Shown here piece by piece: positions 47,740 to 59,374 of a DNA stretch of 64,000 nucleotides. Source of the DNA: Isoetes taiwanensis. Its lineage: Eukaryota; Streptophyta; Lycopodiopsida; Isoetales; Isoetaceae. Location of the stretch: NCBI GenBank assembly GCA_021234155.1, contig JAJEKV010000130.1, positions 468,508 through 532,507 of the forward strand. The letters run 5' to 3'. The translations under genes and the position numbers were made by a program. The notes under the pieces were generated by a model. That model was not told the DNA's origin. It ran no database searches and saw nothing but the letters and a program-made list of their open reading frames with translations. Within the stretch, counting starts at the first letter, position 1. Every line of letters begins with the position of its first letter.

Positions 47740-50700
47740 TAGCAGATGGGTGAGAAAATATGAAAACTTCTCTTCCAATGATGTTTGACTTTGAACAATA
47801 TGCAAACAATCAACACTTATTGAACCTTCTAAGTAGATATAACAAATCAACGTGCCTATGGTGCTAGGATGGCTTTGCAAGCATTTTGCTACTCAAACTA
47901 TCTACATAAGAGAAAACAAGATATGTGCACTGGCATGGTAGCAGTTTGCTTAGGAAATGTAAAAATATTTTAAGCATAGTTACGTCCAGTTCCACTGCAC
48001 AAATTAACAAAGTGACTGCCATCAGTTTCACAAACCATACATCTTCAATGAGATCATTTATCTTGTTATATATCTTGTTGCAACTAGCCTTTAGGGATTC
48101 ATTAGAGTCGAGCTTCAAATTCATCAACAAATGCAACTAGATTCCATACAGAGGAGTGGAGAAACTCATCTACATTCGGGCTAGGAAAAATTTAAGATGT
48201 CCAAAATGGCATATAAGCATATTTCAAAATAAAACTTACCTGAAAAGCAGACCAAATTATTGAACAGATTTCGATACACTGAATGACGACAAACATACAT
48301 GAAGAAAATAGTCCGACAGAGTTCCGCATGAACAAATAGCATTGCACCAAAAAATAAAGGAAATCAAGCGAACTCAGGGAAATAGAGCAAGAGCATGTTC
48401 CACAAAGAATACACAAAGATTAGCTTTAGGTTTCCTATTATCTTCTTGAAAACTTCATATATATGTAAATTTATTTTTTAGAATACCGTGGCGTAATCAA
48501 ATAGTAACCACAATGACATGAATAATAGATTTGCATTTGGATTCTTCTCCAAACATCCACCCACTAGACAATCAATCACTTCAGAAGCTTGTATTTTGTA
48601 ACTGTGTAAAATGGTGGCCATTTTATGGGATTGCTAGTAAAAAAATATATTGCTTTTCTTGCCGTAGTTAACTGCATAAAAAAGTAGATAAAGACAACAT
48701 ATGTATATGCATGTAGATAAAGTGGAATTGACCCATTTAAAGAATAAAAAAGGAAGAACTTCAGCAAACTTGGTTGTGTTTTGATTAGTGCAATGCTCTG
48801 CAATATGTGCATGTTACGGAGAGATCTAAGGTACATGGCCTCTACTACAGAGACATCTAAGGTGAGTATGGTGAGGATACTTGAGTTGCACAATATGTGT
48901 CTGCTACTGAGAGATCTAGTTAGGATAGTTAGGCATTACATAGTAAATAGACTAGCAACACGAAAACAAAGTTAACAGGTGAGTTATCATGCGTAAACCA
49001 TAGGTACAACTTGCAGCAAGATGCATACATTTCAGTCATTATGCTCGTCATTGCAAGTAAAGGTGACTTTATATAAGCTTCATAAGAGCCATTTGATGAT
49101 GCCTTCTATCTATCAAAATGGCTAATTTAATTTAATTTCATTTTATCTTATCTTATCTTATCTTATCTATAAAAGACCAATTTTCACCTAGTTAGAAGGC
49201 CTGCTGCAAAATCTAATCTAATCTGCAAGAAATTTGATAGTACTAAATGGCAGGACCCAAGAACTGGGATAATTTGAAAGGAAAAACCCATTTATTGAAC
49301 TCTAAGTAGAGCTTTATCAAAGCAAAACAAGTTGTAATCATTCAAAAGCAAACTCCATAATCTGAAGTAAAATCATTAAGCAAAACCAGGCTGGGAAATC
49401 CCAACATGTCACTCGAACTATAACTCCAATAGATCTAGTGCCTCATAATAGAAAAAGCTGTGAAAAAGGAACAAAGCTTTTGAGTAAGCTTGAAATACCG
49501 CCACAGAATGATGAAAAAAATAATGTGGAGGAATATAATAATATAAAAGGTGGAGGCAGAATCCAAATGATAGGCCTCGCTACCAACATCTCAAAACCAT
49601 AGACTATGGTTGTTTAGTTAAGGACAGGCCACAAATGGTTGTGATACCCGCAACTGTAGCGGTTCAACTACAGGAATTATTGACCAAAGAGGCAGCAGAT
49701 GAGGGGGGAGATACTTAAGCATCAGAAACAATAGAGATTACATTTTCTAGGTAGAATAAATTAGTTACTTTTTATTATGCTCTGCATTCTTCATAATAGC
49801 ACAAGAGCTCTTATACATTACTACATTATATATTGCTGAATAGGTGCTGGATACACCTAAAGAACACAAGCATCACAGCAGTCACTCGTTGTGACCAAGG
49901 TCAACAAGTTAATCTCATAGGCGTCGTGCTCTGGAAGCCATACGAGATAAATAACAACATGGTGGTAACCGAGGGAATCCATCTTGTGACAATTAGCTAT
50001 GGATTGCAAGTAGGGATCAAGTTGGATACCTCTCATTATGCACTTATTCAGATCATTTTAAGTCATGGAGCAAGTGATGGAGTCGATATTTTTAGCTCGA
50101 GCAGGCGACAAAGCTCTATTGATAGCAGATCTTGAACGTCAAGACATTGCAAATGAAGGCCTCCTCGACTCAAGTGCAGTTATATTTATACCCATGAAAT
50201 TATTGAGAGAACATACGAATATCATGCACATAATAATGGTGTATGTATGTACCATCAATAATAGTGGCGGGTGGGCCACGAAATGCTTTGGTGGCAATTG
50301 ATAATTTTTATGGATACTTAGAAGTAGGAGAAAATACTTCAGGTTGACTACATTAGCTTAGGTCAAAATTCTCAAAATCGTGTTATTCTCTCCAATTAAT
50401 GAAACCATGCTTTATAGTTCGAGAAGGATTCAAGTCGTGACAGTTTACAAGCGTGAAATAGAAACAAATTCAAGCCAATTACAAGCATTTGGACAGTTTA
50501 CAAGCGTGAAGTAAAACTTATTCAAGCCAATTACATCATGTATTAGCCACTGCTAGATCATAAATCGTGCTCTAGCCTCAACTAGAACCTAAACCACATA
50601 GCCCTATCCATTTTTAGGACTACTATTCCTGCCTGGAAGCTCTAATCGAGCATGCATACGAAGGCATAGAGAGGCTAGATTTTCCTGGTATAGATTTTGT

Positions 50701-51490
50701 ATGCCCAAAAACACAAGTGCAGTAATGAATGTAAACATTTAATCGCATTGTCTCAAACTTTGAAGAACTGAAAAACTGATCAGAAGTCTGCGTAATACCC
50801 CTGCTTCATCTGTGCAAAAATCTGGAGCAAATCAGAGTCGTCCCAAATTATTTGGAGCATTCCGAAAGATTTCGCCTTGCATTCATACCCAGATAGAGAT
50901 TTAAAGCATTCAGAGCTCCATAGCCAGAGAGGGATTTACAGAAACTTAACGGCCACCATAGCTGTAGAAGGCAAAAGCCTGCCCGACCTACCCTCGCTCC
51001 TTTCCTCGCATGCAGTCTGACAGTAGCACCCATGTTCCATAGAGCTCTGTTTAGAAAGTATTGTGTTTTGGTTGCTTTGCTTATCTCTGACCGTCTGCTG
51101 TGCATATTCCTCGTATATTCCTTCCCATGCAACTATCTCGGCCATACATTGGACATATTCATGGCATATTGGTCCTTCCTCACAATCGTGCAAAGGGATT
51201 GCCCTTGGGGCAACCCAAAAATTCCCAAATAATAGTTGACACTCGGAGGCTACTAGTGTATTTTGATGAAGAAACGTTGGAACAAAAAAGATTGAAAGGT
51301 GGAGTTAAATGCCTTATGCCAAAGCCTAGTCCCACGGAGACGTGTCTCGAAAAAAAGAAAGGAATATGATCCTTTAATTTCCGGTTGCCGGAAGTTGGGC
51401 ACCCAAAAGAAGAAACTAGAAACAGAGCATCAGGACTAGGGGGCCGCTTTACGTCCTGCTTTGTGATTCCGAGCTGGTAGATCGATCGAA
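47740..51490. other. Spacer and putative 5' region of the PUX8-like gene
   Basis: No gene recognised. A 100-codon frame at 49833-50135 has no family resemblance. 49141-49171 is a (ttatc)n microsatellite. The last few hundred bases before 51493 should hold the PUX8-like promoter, but I see no clear TATA box. Confidence 0.4.
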
Positions 51491-51492
51491 TC

Positions 51493-54400
51493 ATGGATCC
51501 GACAGCCTTCTTAGAGGCCGTGCAAACGTTTATGGGAATCACTGGAGCCCCAGAAGCCTTGGCAACACAGTTGGTCCAGGTTCATTCCTGTTTCTAATGC
51601 AGTAATTCGTTTTTTCGTTTATCGGTGCTGCTTTGGGTTTTCTGTAGTTCTTGTTTTTGAGGGTTATGAGTGTTGCATGGGAGATAGAATACGAAACCAC
51701 ATGCCGAATTTTCTTCTCAGAAGCAAACTCAACCCTAACAAGTCCAATCAATAAACATCTTACATCATAGATATTCCGAATACATAATGCATGGTTCCTC
51801 ACCTGGTAACAAATGCTGCGTTCGCTTTTGTTAATCTTATGATTCATGCATTTCTTGGAGTAGTTGTTGATTTCACAGGCATAGTAACAGCTGTAGTCAA
51901 AATGAGACAGTTGCAAATTGCTTGTTGGACATATTCAGAGTGATTCTTATTTCTGAAGAAAAACTTCCAACTCTATTATATGAATCCTTTAAGTAATGTG
52001 TACTATAGCGAATAGTCATGAGAAGCTGTAGAACAAAGACATACACACGTACAATCCTCCTGTCTTCTCGGATAAGGAGCGTTGGCGGCTTATGAAAATG
52101 TTAAAATATCACTAATCTCGTCCTTTTGCCTTTAACATGGTTATACATGAATAACAGCTCTAAGTTACATTTATAACAGCTCTAGGGCATTTGCAGAAGT
52201 GTATTGCATAAAATTTGGGCATTACTAGTTTTGAATTTGTTGCACTTATTGTTGAGTTGAGACATTATACAGTATTCTGTTGAAACCATGTTTCGTCTTC
52301 TAAGTTTTAAAAGGCTGTCTGGGTTGGTTGCTTTGAAATAATACTGTCCATGACGCAGAGGAATGGAGGTGATCTTAATGCCGCTATCAACGCATATTAC
52401 AATGAAGGGGATGATACTCTGTATGTTTCTAAGGGCATTCTCATAAGTCATGTATATGCATTTGCCGTGCTGCTCCCATGACCACTTTGGTTGTTTTGCC
52501 CAGGGTTAGGTCTCACCTGCAACATGAAGCTCCTGAGAGAATACCAGACTATATGGAGGAGGATGAGGCAATACCAGTCCATCATACTCAATCCTCATCA
52601 GTTCCTATGGGATTGCCTGCTAGGGGCCAACTGTTTGATAGCATTTTGGGACCAGGAAGTCGAATTGGATCAGGTTTATCCCCTCATGTCTCACACCCAC
52701 GTGACGTTAGACCAGTTCATATTGATTGGCATGATGAGGAAATCAGTTCACCTCATGCATCACGTGCCGATAACTTAGTGATAGAAGAGGTTAGTGAAGA
52801 CCACCATCATGATGTACCTAGAAGATTGAACAGTCAGCCTATTATTAGCATGGATGATGAAGTACCACCATCATTTATTAACCTACCAGAAGAAAGAGGG
52901 CCACGGCATTTTGGGGTTCCCAGTTTTCCTAGTCATTATGCACCTCAAGTAACTGAGGTGCCTCCAGCCAATCCTGACAACTACGATGTTGAGGAGGAAA
53001 TGCTTCAAGCAGCCATTGAGGCCTCGAGAAAGGAAGCTGAGGAAGCCAATCGAAGAATGTTACAGCAGGTGCTAGTAGTTCTATTTTCTAAATTATGTTT
53101 CAGGTCCCTTTTCAGGGGAAATGAAAGGTTTTTACACGTTTTATTAAATGACTTAGGAGACAGTTGTTGTTGATAATGATGAGCCAGCGTTGAGAATGGA
53201 AGATGATGACCTTGCCCGTGCTGTCTCTCTTTCGTTGAAGGTACAATCTCTATTCGACCATGATAATTTCCATGCTAGATGTGCTTTTGCAGATCTTTAA
53301 CTTTCTTGTTAGAGATTTAGACTGCAGAACAAGAGAAGCTGCGGAGAGAGCAGCAAGGCACAGTTGGTGCTGATACATCAAATAGGTATTGGTGAATTCT
53401 CAAATGCTGCCAGGCTTTGCACCTGAGAATAAATATGCATTCTTTATGTCTGAGGATCTCTCTGAGAAGAACGCGTTATTTTCTAGGGGTCTCTCACTTC
53501 AAGATGATGAGATGATTGGTCCAGCAGTGTTTATAAAAAGTACACTGCCATCCTCAAGTGCTCCACGTGAAGAAAATGAGGAACCCGAAGAACCGTTGTT
53601 GAGACGCAGATCTACTAGGCGTCCTGTTTCCAGTTCCAACGCGCAGAACACTATTATAAGTGCAGGGGCAGGGGATGAAGTTTCAAGTAGGTCGCAGCAA
53701 ATAAGTTCTGCTGAACAAAGTGCACGCGAAGCTGATTATGCTCCAAGCGCTCCATCTGAGCCAAATGGTGGTTTGTTTCAAGCTGATGAGGTGAGAGGAT
53801 AATGTGGTGGAGCATTTATTCCTTGTTATATAAGTCCATAGGGGTTGGTAGTTGAGGTGGTTGTAACGACACTTAAAATCAATATAATATCTAGGATTGC
53901 AAAGACAACAGCTCAATTATTGTGGGTATGTGATCTGTTAAAATTCAACATTAGCTAGTGGAATGGAATAAAAATACAATTCTTTCTTCTTTAAGGCCAA
54001 AACCGTGGCAAGATGGGTCTTAGATTATGCTTATCTGTCTACTATTTAATTTGTCGACCACTTTTTGTAATGGGTTCACCAATTTTTGCTAGACTTTGCA
54101 GTGGGGAGGCATATCATCTGAAGAGCAGGACGAGGCTGTAATGCTTGAAGCAGCAATGTTTGGCCATCTTTCCCAGGATGAGCTTCCCTACAGGCTCCGC
54201 ACTGGTGTTCATGGTGATGTGGGCTTTAACTCAGCTATGGGCACAGAAGGAACTGGCCGCAGGATGGCTCAACCACCATCACCAACTGTGGTTGCCCAGC
54301 GACTCTTGCGCGAACAACAGGTATCTTGGTGTTTCTTTGATGCTTGAATACTCTTCTGGTGAAGACACTTTATGGAGTATTCTTGCAGGATGATGAGTAC

Positions 54401-55076
54401 CTTGCATCATTAGCAGCAGACAGGGAGAAAGAATTGAGAGCATTACAAGAAGCAGAAGCTCGCCGAGTTGAAGAAGAAGCAGCAGCTGCAGCAGCAAGTG
54501 AAGAGAAAAGGCGTCAAAGAGAACAGCAACTAAAACAAGCACTGGAAGTTGAGGCAAGTTATAGGTGCTTTGATTGATTATCCTTGTTATTTGAGCAAAC
54601 TTTTTTTTGTTCTATAGGAGTTGGAGAGGCTTCTTGACGCAAAAAAGAATTCACTTCCACCTGAACCCGCTAATGAAGATGAGGAGGCAGTAACATTGCT
54701 AGTCCGTTTTCCAGATGGTAGCAGGCAAGGTCGACGGTTTAAAAAGTCTGACAAGCTCCAAGTAGGTTTCCAGCATGTGTAAGCTCTGTATTATTGATGA
54801 ACTTGTTTGCAGAATGCTAACAATATGACATGTGCAGTGTCTCTTTGACTTTATTGATGTAGGACGAGCTTCAAAGCCAGGGACTTACAGACTGGTAATA
54901 TTTAGGAAGAGTAAATTATGTTTTATGAGATTGCTATTTATTTGACAATCCTGCTTTTCTTGGTCCAGGTGAGGCAATACCCACGCCGTGCATTTACAGA
55001 TGAAGAACATGGTGCTTCTTTTGCCGAACTTGGGTTGTCAAATAAGCAGGAGGTTTTGTTTCTAGAACTGATTTAA
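51493..55076 (+). CDS. PUX8: UBA-UIM-UBX protein, PUX8/SAY1-like CDC48 cofactor
   Basis: Eleven exons: 51493-51579, 52359-52420, 52504-53068, 53157-53240, 53321-53385, 53487-53790, 54102-54320, 54389-54553, 54618-54761, 54838-54894, 54969-55076. They give 619 residues; Arabidopsis PUX8 is somewhat shorter. Residues 1-50 form a UBA-like fold ([13 protein letters not shown]...[18 protein letters not shown]). UIMs lie at 213-230 ([18 protein letters not shown]) and 252-266 ([15 protein letters not shown]). [20 protein letters not shown] opens exon 7, an Ala/Glu coiled coil fills exon 8, and the UBX domain ([20 protein letters not shown] to QEVLFLELI) closes the protein. UBX proteins bring ubiquitinated clients to the CDC48/p97 unfoldase. 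The ATG has a strong context. All junctions keep frame; intron 8 uses a GC donor. AATAAA follows the stop at 55078. Confidence 0.93.
54554..54617 (+). other. GC-AG intron of the PUX8-like gene
   Basis: Exon 8 ends gag and the intron starts gcaagt, the standard non-canonical donor AG|GCAAGT, and ends ttctatag 64 bp later. Only this junction keeps the frame into [10 protein letters not shown]; the nearby GT (ag|gtgctt) would shift it. Confidence 0.85.
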
Positions 55077-55084
55077 AAATAAAG

Positions 55085-55700
55085 CTGGCAACCATCTGTA
55101 GTTTCTACAAAATATAATCCTTGATTTTTGAATTACAAAGGGCATCTTGCCACTATTCTTCTGCTGGTTATCCTGACCGCAAGGAAAAATAAATCGCCTT
55201 CCATGTACTTAGTTTTTTTTTGTATTGGGCATCTACCCTTGCTGTAATTATATTTGCTACTTATGAAATAAGAATGTAAATTGTGGTTCTACATTTTCGA
55301 TTTTGTTCTGATTGTTTTTGCTGTATATGGTAAAGAGCTCAATTCAAGTCTGGCAGCTTATTTCAAATTTGGTTTTTTCTGCCACGAGTATATGCTTTTG
55401 CGATTACGTCTTTTTTCAAGGTTGACTTGTTTTATAAAGGTGACCATGGTGTAAGTAGTCTGTTCGCATTGTTCATGCATTTGCGAATGGATTTAGCAGT
55501 CCACTTCTGTCTGTTCTATTGACTGTAACTGGGGCATACGATAGTTCTATGCTTTTTAGGATAGATAGGTAGATATTATTTTAGAAAGGTCGATTAGTCA
55601 TATCCCAAAATTCTATCAAGACCTAAAGGCGATTTCCCATGGGCAAGAGGTCTAGACATATCTCATGATGCAGTAAAGTAGACCCCAGTAAACTAGACCC
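55085..55700. other. Spacer downstream of the PUX8-like gene
   Basis: Probable 3' UTR followed by unassigned DNA. No gene recognised. Confidence 0.4.
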
Positions 55701-55702
55701 CG

Positions 55703-55842
55703 TATACTCTACATGTTTTATGTAATCAATCGACAATTTTTGGCGTTATGCAATCAATCGACAATTTTTGGCGTTATCAGTTCATACTCTCTACATGTTT
55801 TATGTAATCAATCGACAATTTTTGGCGTTACCAGTTCATACT
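55703..55842 (+). repeat. Short tandem repeats (aatcaatcgacaatttttgg)
   Basis: The string aatcaatcgacaatttttgg followed by cgtta occurs three times. Two copies lie back to back; the third comes after a copy of the phrase agttcatactctctacatg. It ends just before the duplicated copia leader. Confidence 0.8.
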
Positions 55843-55950
55843 CTGGTGCAGGTGCAGAGGCTGGAGCTTGTCCATGGAAATGGCTTTATTGGGATACAAT
55901 AGAAATCATCATGTATTTTATTCTGCTCTATCACATGGGAACGTTCCATG

Positions 55951-56610
55951 CGAGCTCCATAGCACAATACCGGATTGAGGGACTGGCAATTTAGTCGTTT
56001 TTTTACGATTTGGCATTTCAAATTATGACGGCTCTATTAGCTTGGCAATGTGTTCGAAATGTTATGTACTCCTATATAATCATTTTGCTTTAGATTCCAG
56101 AGACCGCATTCTAAATTTGGGGCAAATGCCACAAGTATTCTCAAATTTTCCTCTTGCCATTTTTTTTATTTATTTTTTATTTTTTATTTTCGAAGAAGAG
56201 CATCTATCCTAATCGTCTACTCACATCAAAGCTATTGCACCGTTGGAAGATGAGGCAGATGTAATTAAGGGACTATGTGGCATTTATTGTCAGTTGTTAG
56301 AAGTCATTAAAATCTAGGAGTTAGTTAAATCAGGCAATTCAGTAAACCGTGAGTTATCATGCAATTCAGTAAATCGTTGGAGTCATGTATTCTGTTTTAT
56401 ATATATGAAATAAAATAGGTTGGAGCGTGAGTTTTCTCCTTGGAATCTTGGCATGCATGTATTCTTGGAGTTCTTGAACTCTTTTATGGTATGAGGGCTG
56501 GTAAATCCCTGAGTGAATCGAGGATTGTGATCGGAAGGAAGTCTAAAATCATGTCTGAGAAGAGATACTTGGAAAAGCTGAACGTCAACAACTCCTACAT
56601 TTGGTTTATG
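55951..56610 (+). repeat. Tandem duplicate of copia LTR-leader-gag start, copy 1
   Basis: Starts cgagctccatagcacaatac, matching 56611 onwards almost base for base. It contains a PBS-like tggtatgagggc at 56487-56498 (two mismatches to the initiator-Met site) and a gag ATG at 56551, whose reading breaks off at the copy junction after YIWFM. Confidence 0.85.
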
Positions 56611-57340
56611 CGAGCTCCATAGCACAATACCGGATTGAGGGACTGGCAATTTAGTCGCTTTTTTACGATTTGGCATTTCAAATTATGACGGCTCTATTAG
56701 CTTGGCAATGTGTTCGAAATGTTATGTACTCCTATATAATCAATTTGCTTTAGATTCCAGATAATAGAATAGAATAGAATAGATTTTATAACGTCCACGG
56801 AGACCGCATTCTAAATTTGGGGCAAATGCCACAAGTATTCTCAAATTTTCCTCTTGCCAATTTTTTTATTTTTTATTTTTTATTTTTTTTTTTATTTTTA
56901 TTTTTTCAAGAAGAGCATCTATTATTTTTAAAGAAGAGCCTAATCGTCTACTCACATCAAAGCTATTGCACCGTTGGAAGATGAGGCAGATGTAATTAAG
57001 GGACTATGTGGCATTTATTGTCAGTTGTTAGAAGTCATTAAAATCTAGGAGTTAGTTAAATCAGGCAATTCAGTAAACTGTGAGTTATCATGCAATTCAG
57101 TAAATCGTTGGAGTCATGTATTCTGTTTTATATATATGAAATAAAATATGTTGGAGCGTGAGTTTTCTCCTTGGAATCTTGGCGTGCATGTATTCTTGGA
57201 GTTCTTGAACTCTTTTATGGTATGAGGGCTGGTAAATCCCTCAGTAATCAAGGATTGTGATCGGAAGGAAGTCTAAAATCATGTCTGAGAAGAGATACTT
57301 GGAAAAGCTGAACGTCAACAACTCCTACATTTGGTTTATC
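56611..57340 (+). repeat. Tandem duplicate of copia LTR-leader-gag start, copy 2
   Basis: Same as copy 1 but with about 40 extra bases at 56760-56800, matching the SINE-like tail seen elsewhere, and an expanded tttta run at about 56860-56910. PBS-like site at 57218-57229. Gag continues past the junction, so this copy is joined to the coding region. Confidence 0.85.
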
Positions 57341-57579
57341 AAGGTACGAGCGGTCCTTGCAAAGAAAGGGTTATGGGCATTTGCTCTGGAGCAGATGTGG
57401 CGTCTGTGAAAAAGAATGGTGAAAAAGAAGTGATAAAGAAAGAAATGGCTAAATGGGAGCAGCTCAACTGGAAAGCCAAGAATCAGATGATGAAATATGT
57501 GCAAGATGCATATATTCCATGCATTGAGGAGATGAAAACTGTCGAGGAAGCTTGGGAGTACTTGGAGAAGGCATTTTAG
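57281..57579 (+). pseudogene. Older copia gag, N-terminal piece
   Basis: Starts ATG at 57281 (MSEKRYLEKLNVNNSYIWF), then FIKVRAVLAKKGLW. This is the beginning of a copia gag of the kind that reads MxxxxxxEKLxGxNYxxWxxxxKAxLxxKGLW. After a register change it continues as KWEQLNWKAKNQMMKYVQDA and CIEEMKTVEEAWEYLEKAF, ending in a TAG. The joined order fits the UBN2-type gag domain. Confidence 0.75.
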
Positions 57580-58069
57580 AAGGATATTAGGGTTTTTTTT
57601 TAGATTACAAAAGGGCCTTCAAAACATGCCAACTAAGTCAAATGAAGACAAATGAAATACCAATCAGAAATTAGAACTGATGGGTCAAGTCAACAAAACT
57701 GTTATAACTATCTCACTGGATCACATTTTCTAGCATAAATGTTGATAGAAAACTTGAAATGAGCTTTTGTTTGGCGCAATGGATAGATCTCATCGAGCCT
57801 TGGGTAGTTTGCACATATTTTAACCATTTCTGATTGTCAAAACTCTAAAAATGTGGCTTTTAACATTTTTTACTATCCTATAAGGTTAAAAGATATATAA
57901 ACCACCCAAGGTTGGAAAGATCTCAATGAGATCTATCTATTGCACTAAATATGAGCTCATTTGGAATTTTCTATCAACACTTATCAGTTTCTTATAACTG
58001 TTTTATTGACTGGATTACCAGTTCTGTTTTCTGATTGGTAGTTCATATAGCTTAGTCAGCAGTTCTTAA

Positions 58070-58920
58070 AAAGCCCTTCTATAATCCCTATTGTTAATTC
58101 AGCCAGCAAGCTATGCTCTACAAACAGACGTTCACAACGAAATGCAAGGAAGGGGAGGAAGCAAATACATATACTGAGAAGATCATCAGCAAAGCAGCTG
58201 CATGGCATGGGAAAGCCATTGCCAGATGATGCAATTGTAGGAGCATTGATCATGGGGCTGCCTTCTTCATATGATGGGGTTTGGGCAGTAATTGGAGGAG
58301 CCAAAGAAGTCACTGTGGACTGGGCATGTGCCCAAATTTTGCAAGAAGAGGCAGTGAAATGCAGTCGTAAGAAGCTGATAAGGGATCTTGGAGTCGTGAT
58401 GGAGCCCCTCTTTATGTAGAAAAGCAAAGACCAGAAACAAGAATGTGTTGCAATTGTGACAAAGTGGGGCATCTAGCAAGAGATTGTCCAGAATCAATAA
58501 AGAGGAGAAATCAAATGGAGGATAAGAACAAAGAAAAAGGAAAGAATGGGAAAAAGGATAAAAGATCCCGTAAGGCAAAAGTGGAGACAGATTCTGAGCA
58601 AGAAGAAGGGGATAGTAGTGACTGTGGTAGTTTCTTGGCCAGGGCAGAAGAAATTTCAGGATGGCTGAAGAAGGCATGGGAATATGCTGGGAAGATTGTA
58701 ATTATTCAGAAGCAAATATGTTCATGGTCCAGAGGGAGGTGGAGGTATGGTACCTCGATTCTGGTGCAACAAACCATATGACTCCAGACAAGGGCATTTT
58801 TTGTAAGATCAAGAAAGAGAAAGAAAAAGAAGTGTAGTGACATGTAAATGCATGCTTCAAGTGCAGGTAGAAGGAAGCATCCAAATTGCACGGGAATCCA
58901 CCATCCAAGTGATCAAAAAG
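58070..58920 (+). pseudogene. Older copia gag zinc knuckle and protease start
   Basis: 58207-58419 carries the end of the gag helical domain (LPDDAIVGALIMGLPSSYDG). 58443 onwards has CCNCDKVGHLARDCP, a CCHC knuckle, then a Lys/Glu-rich linker. At about 58745-58800, in another register, comes WYLDSGATNHMT, the copia protease active-site motif. The reading continues as VEGSIQIARESTIQVIKK up to the insertion point at 58920. Confidence 0.8.
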
Positions 58921-59360
58921 TGTTAAATGGTGTCATGTTATTTGGGAGACCTATGAGAAGCAGTGGCAGTAGGTCAAAGTCAAAGTGGCGGGCACCCCCT
59001 ACCCAGGTGTTGCTGGGCTCGCTAGAAACACACAGACACCCCCTGCCCGCCACTTAGGGTTTGCGTTGACCAGTCAAAGTCAAAGTCAACTAGGGCCGAA
59101 ATTTTAGGAGAGCAAGTCTATCTACTCCGGATTTTTAGGCAAGTTGGAGAACTTTCCATATGAACGGAGATGCACAATATGACAAGTGGATGCACCCAGA
59201 TTGGAAAGGAAATATGGATATAAATGTGGGATGATGCAAAGAGTGGGAGAGACTTGCAGGTCGAGATATGGAATCAGGTGATTGTTTGAGCGCCTGATTG
59301 ATCTTGTTGTCAGTGTATTGTGTATCAGTTTATTGAATACATCATCTTCAAATCCTAACA
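58921..59360 (+). repeat. 5' LTR of young copia
   Basis: 440 bp, tgttaaat to cctaaca. It contains six perfect W-boxes, the telobox inverted-repeat module (58985-59062), and a TATA box (tataaat, 59219-59225). The PBS follows after one base. Confidence 0.95.
58972..59089 (+). promoter_or_regulatory. W-box array around telobox inverted repeat in copia LTR
   Basis: W-box cores TTGAC[C/T], the WRKY-factor site, occur as ggtcaa (58972) and agtcaa (58978) before the inverted repeat, and as ttgacc (59066), agtcaa (59072, 59078 and 59084) after it. Between them lie gtggcgggca (58985-58994), 49 bp, tgcccgccac (59044-59053) and the telobox-like ttagggttt. It lies 130-250 bp upstream of the TATA box, where LTR enhancers are expected. 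Confidence 0.7.
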
Positions 59361-59361
59361 G

Positions 59362-59374
59362 TGGTATCAGAGCC
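59362..59374 (+). other. Primer-binding site of young copia
   Basis: tggtatcagagcc, a perfect match to the 3' end of initiator-Met tRNA, one base after the LTR and overlapping the gag start region. Confidence 0.95.

Noticed and set aside
49141-49171. Further SINE tail from (ttatc)n
   Set aside because: The repeat unit differs and the conserved gacgataaaa part is absent; treated as a microsatellite.
49833-50135. 100-codon ORF as a gene
   Set aside because: No splice context, family resemblance or neighbouring exon supports it.
53389-53802. Separate ORF or frameshift in the PUX8-like gene
   Set aside because: A GT-AG intron at 53386-53486 restores frame exactly; the first part of this frame is intron.
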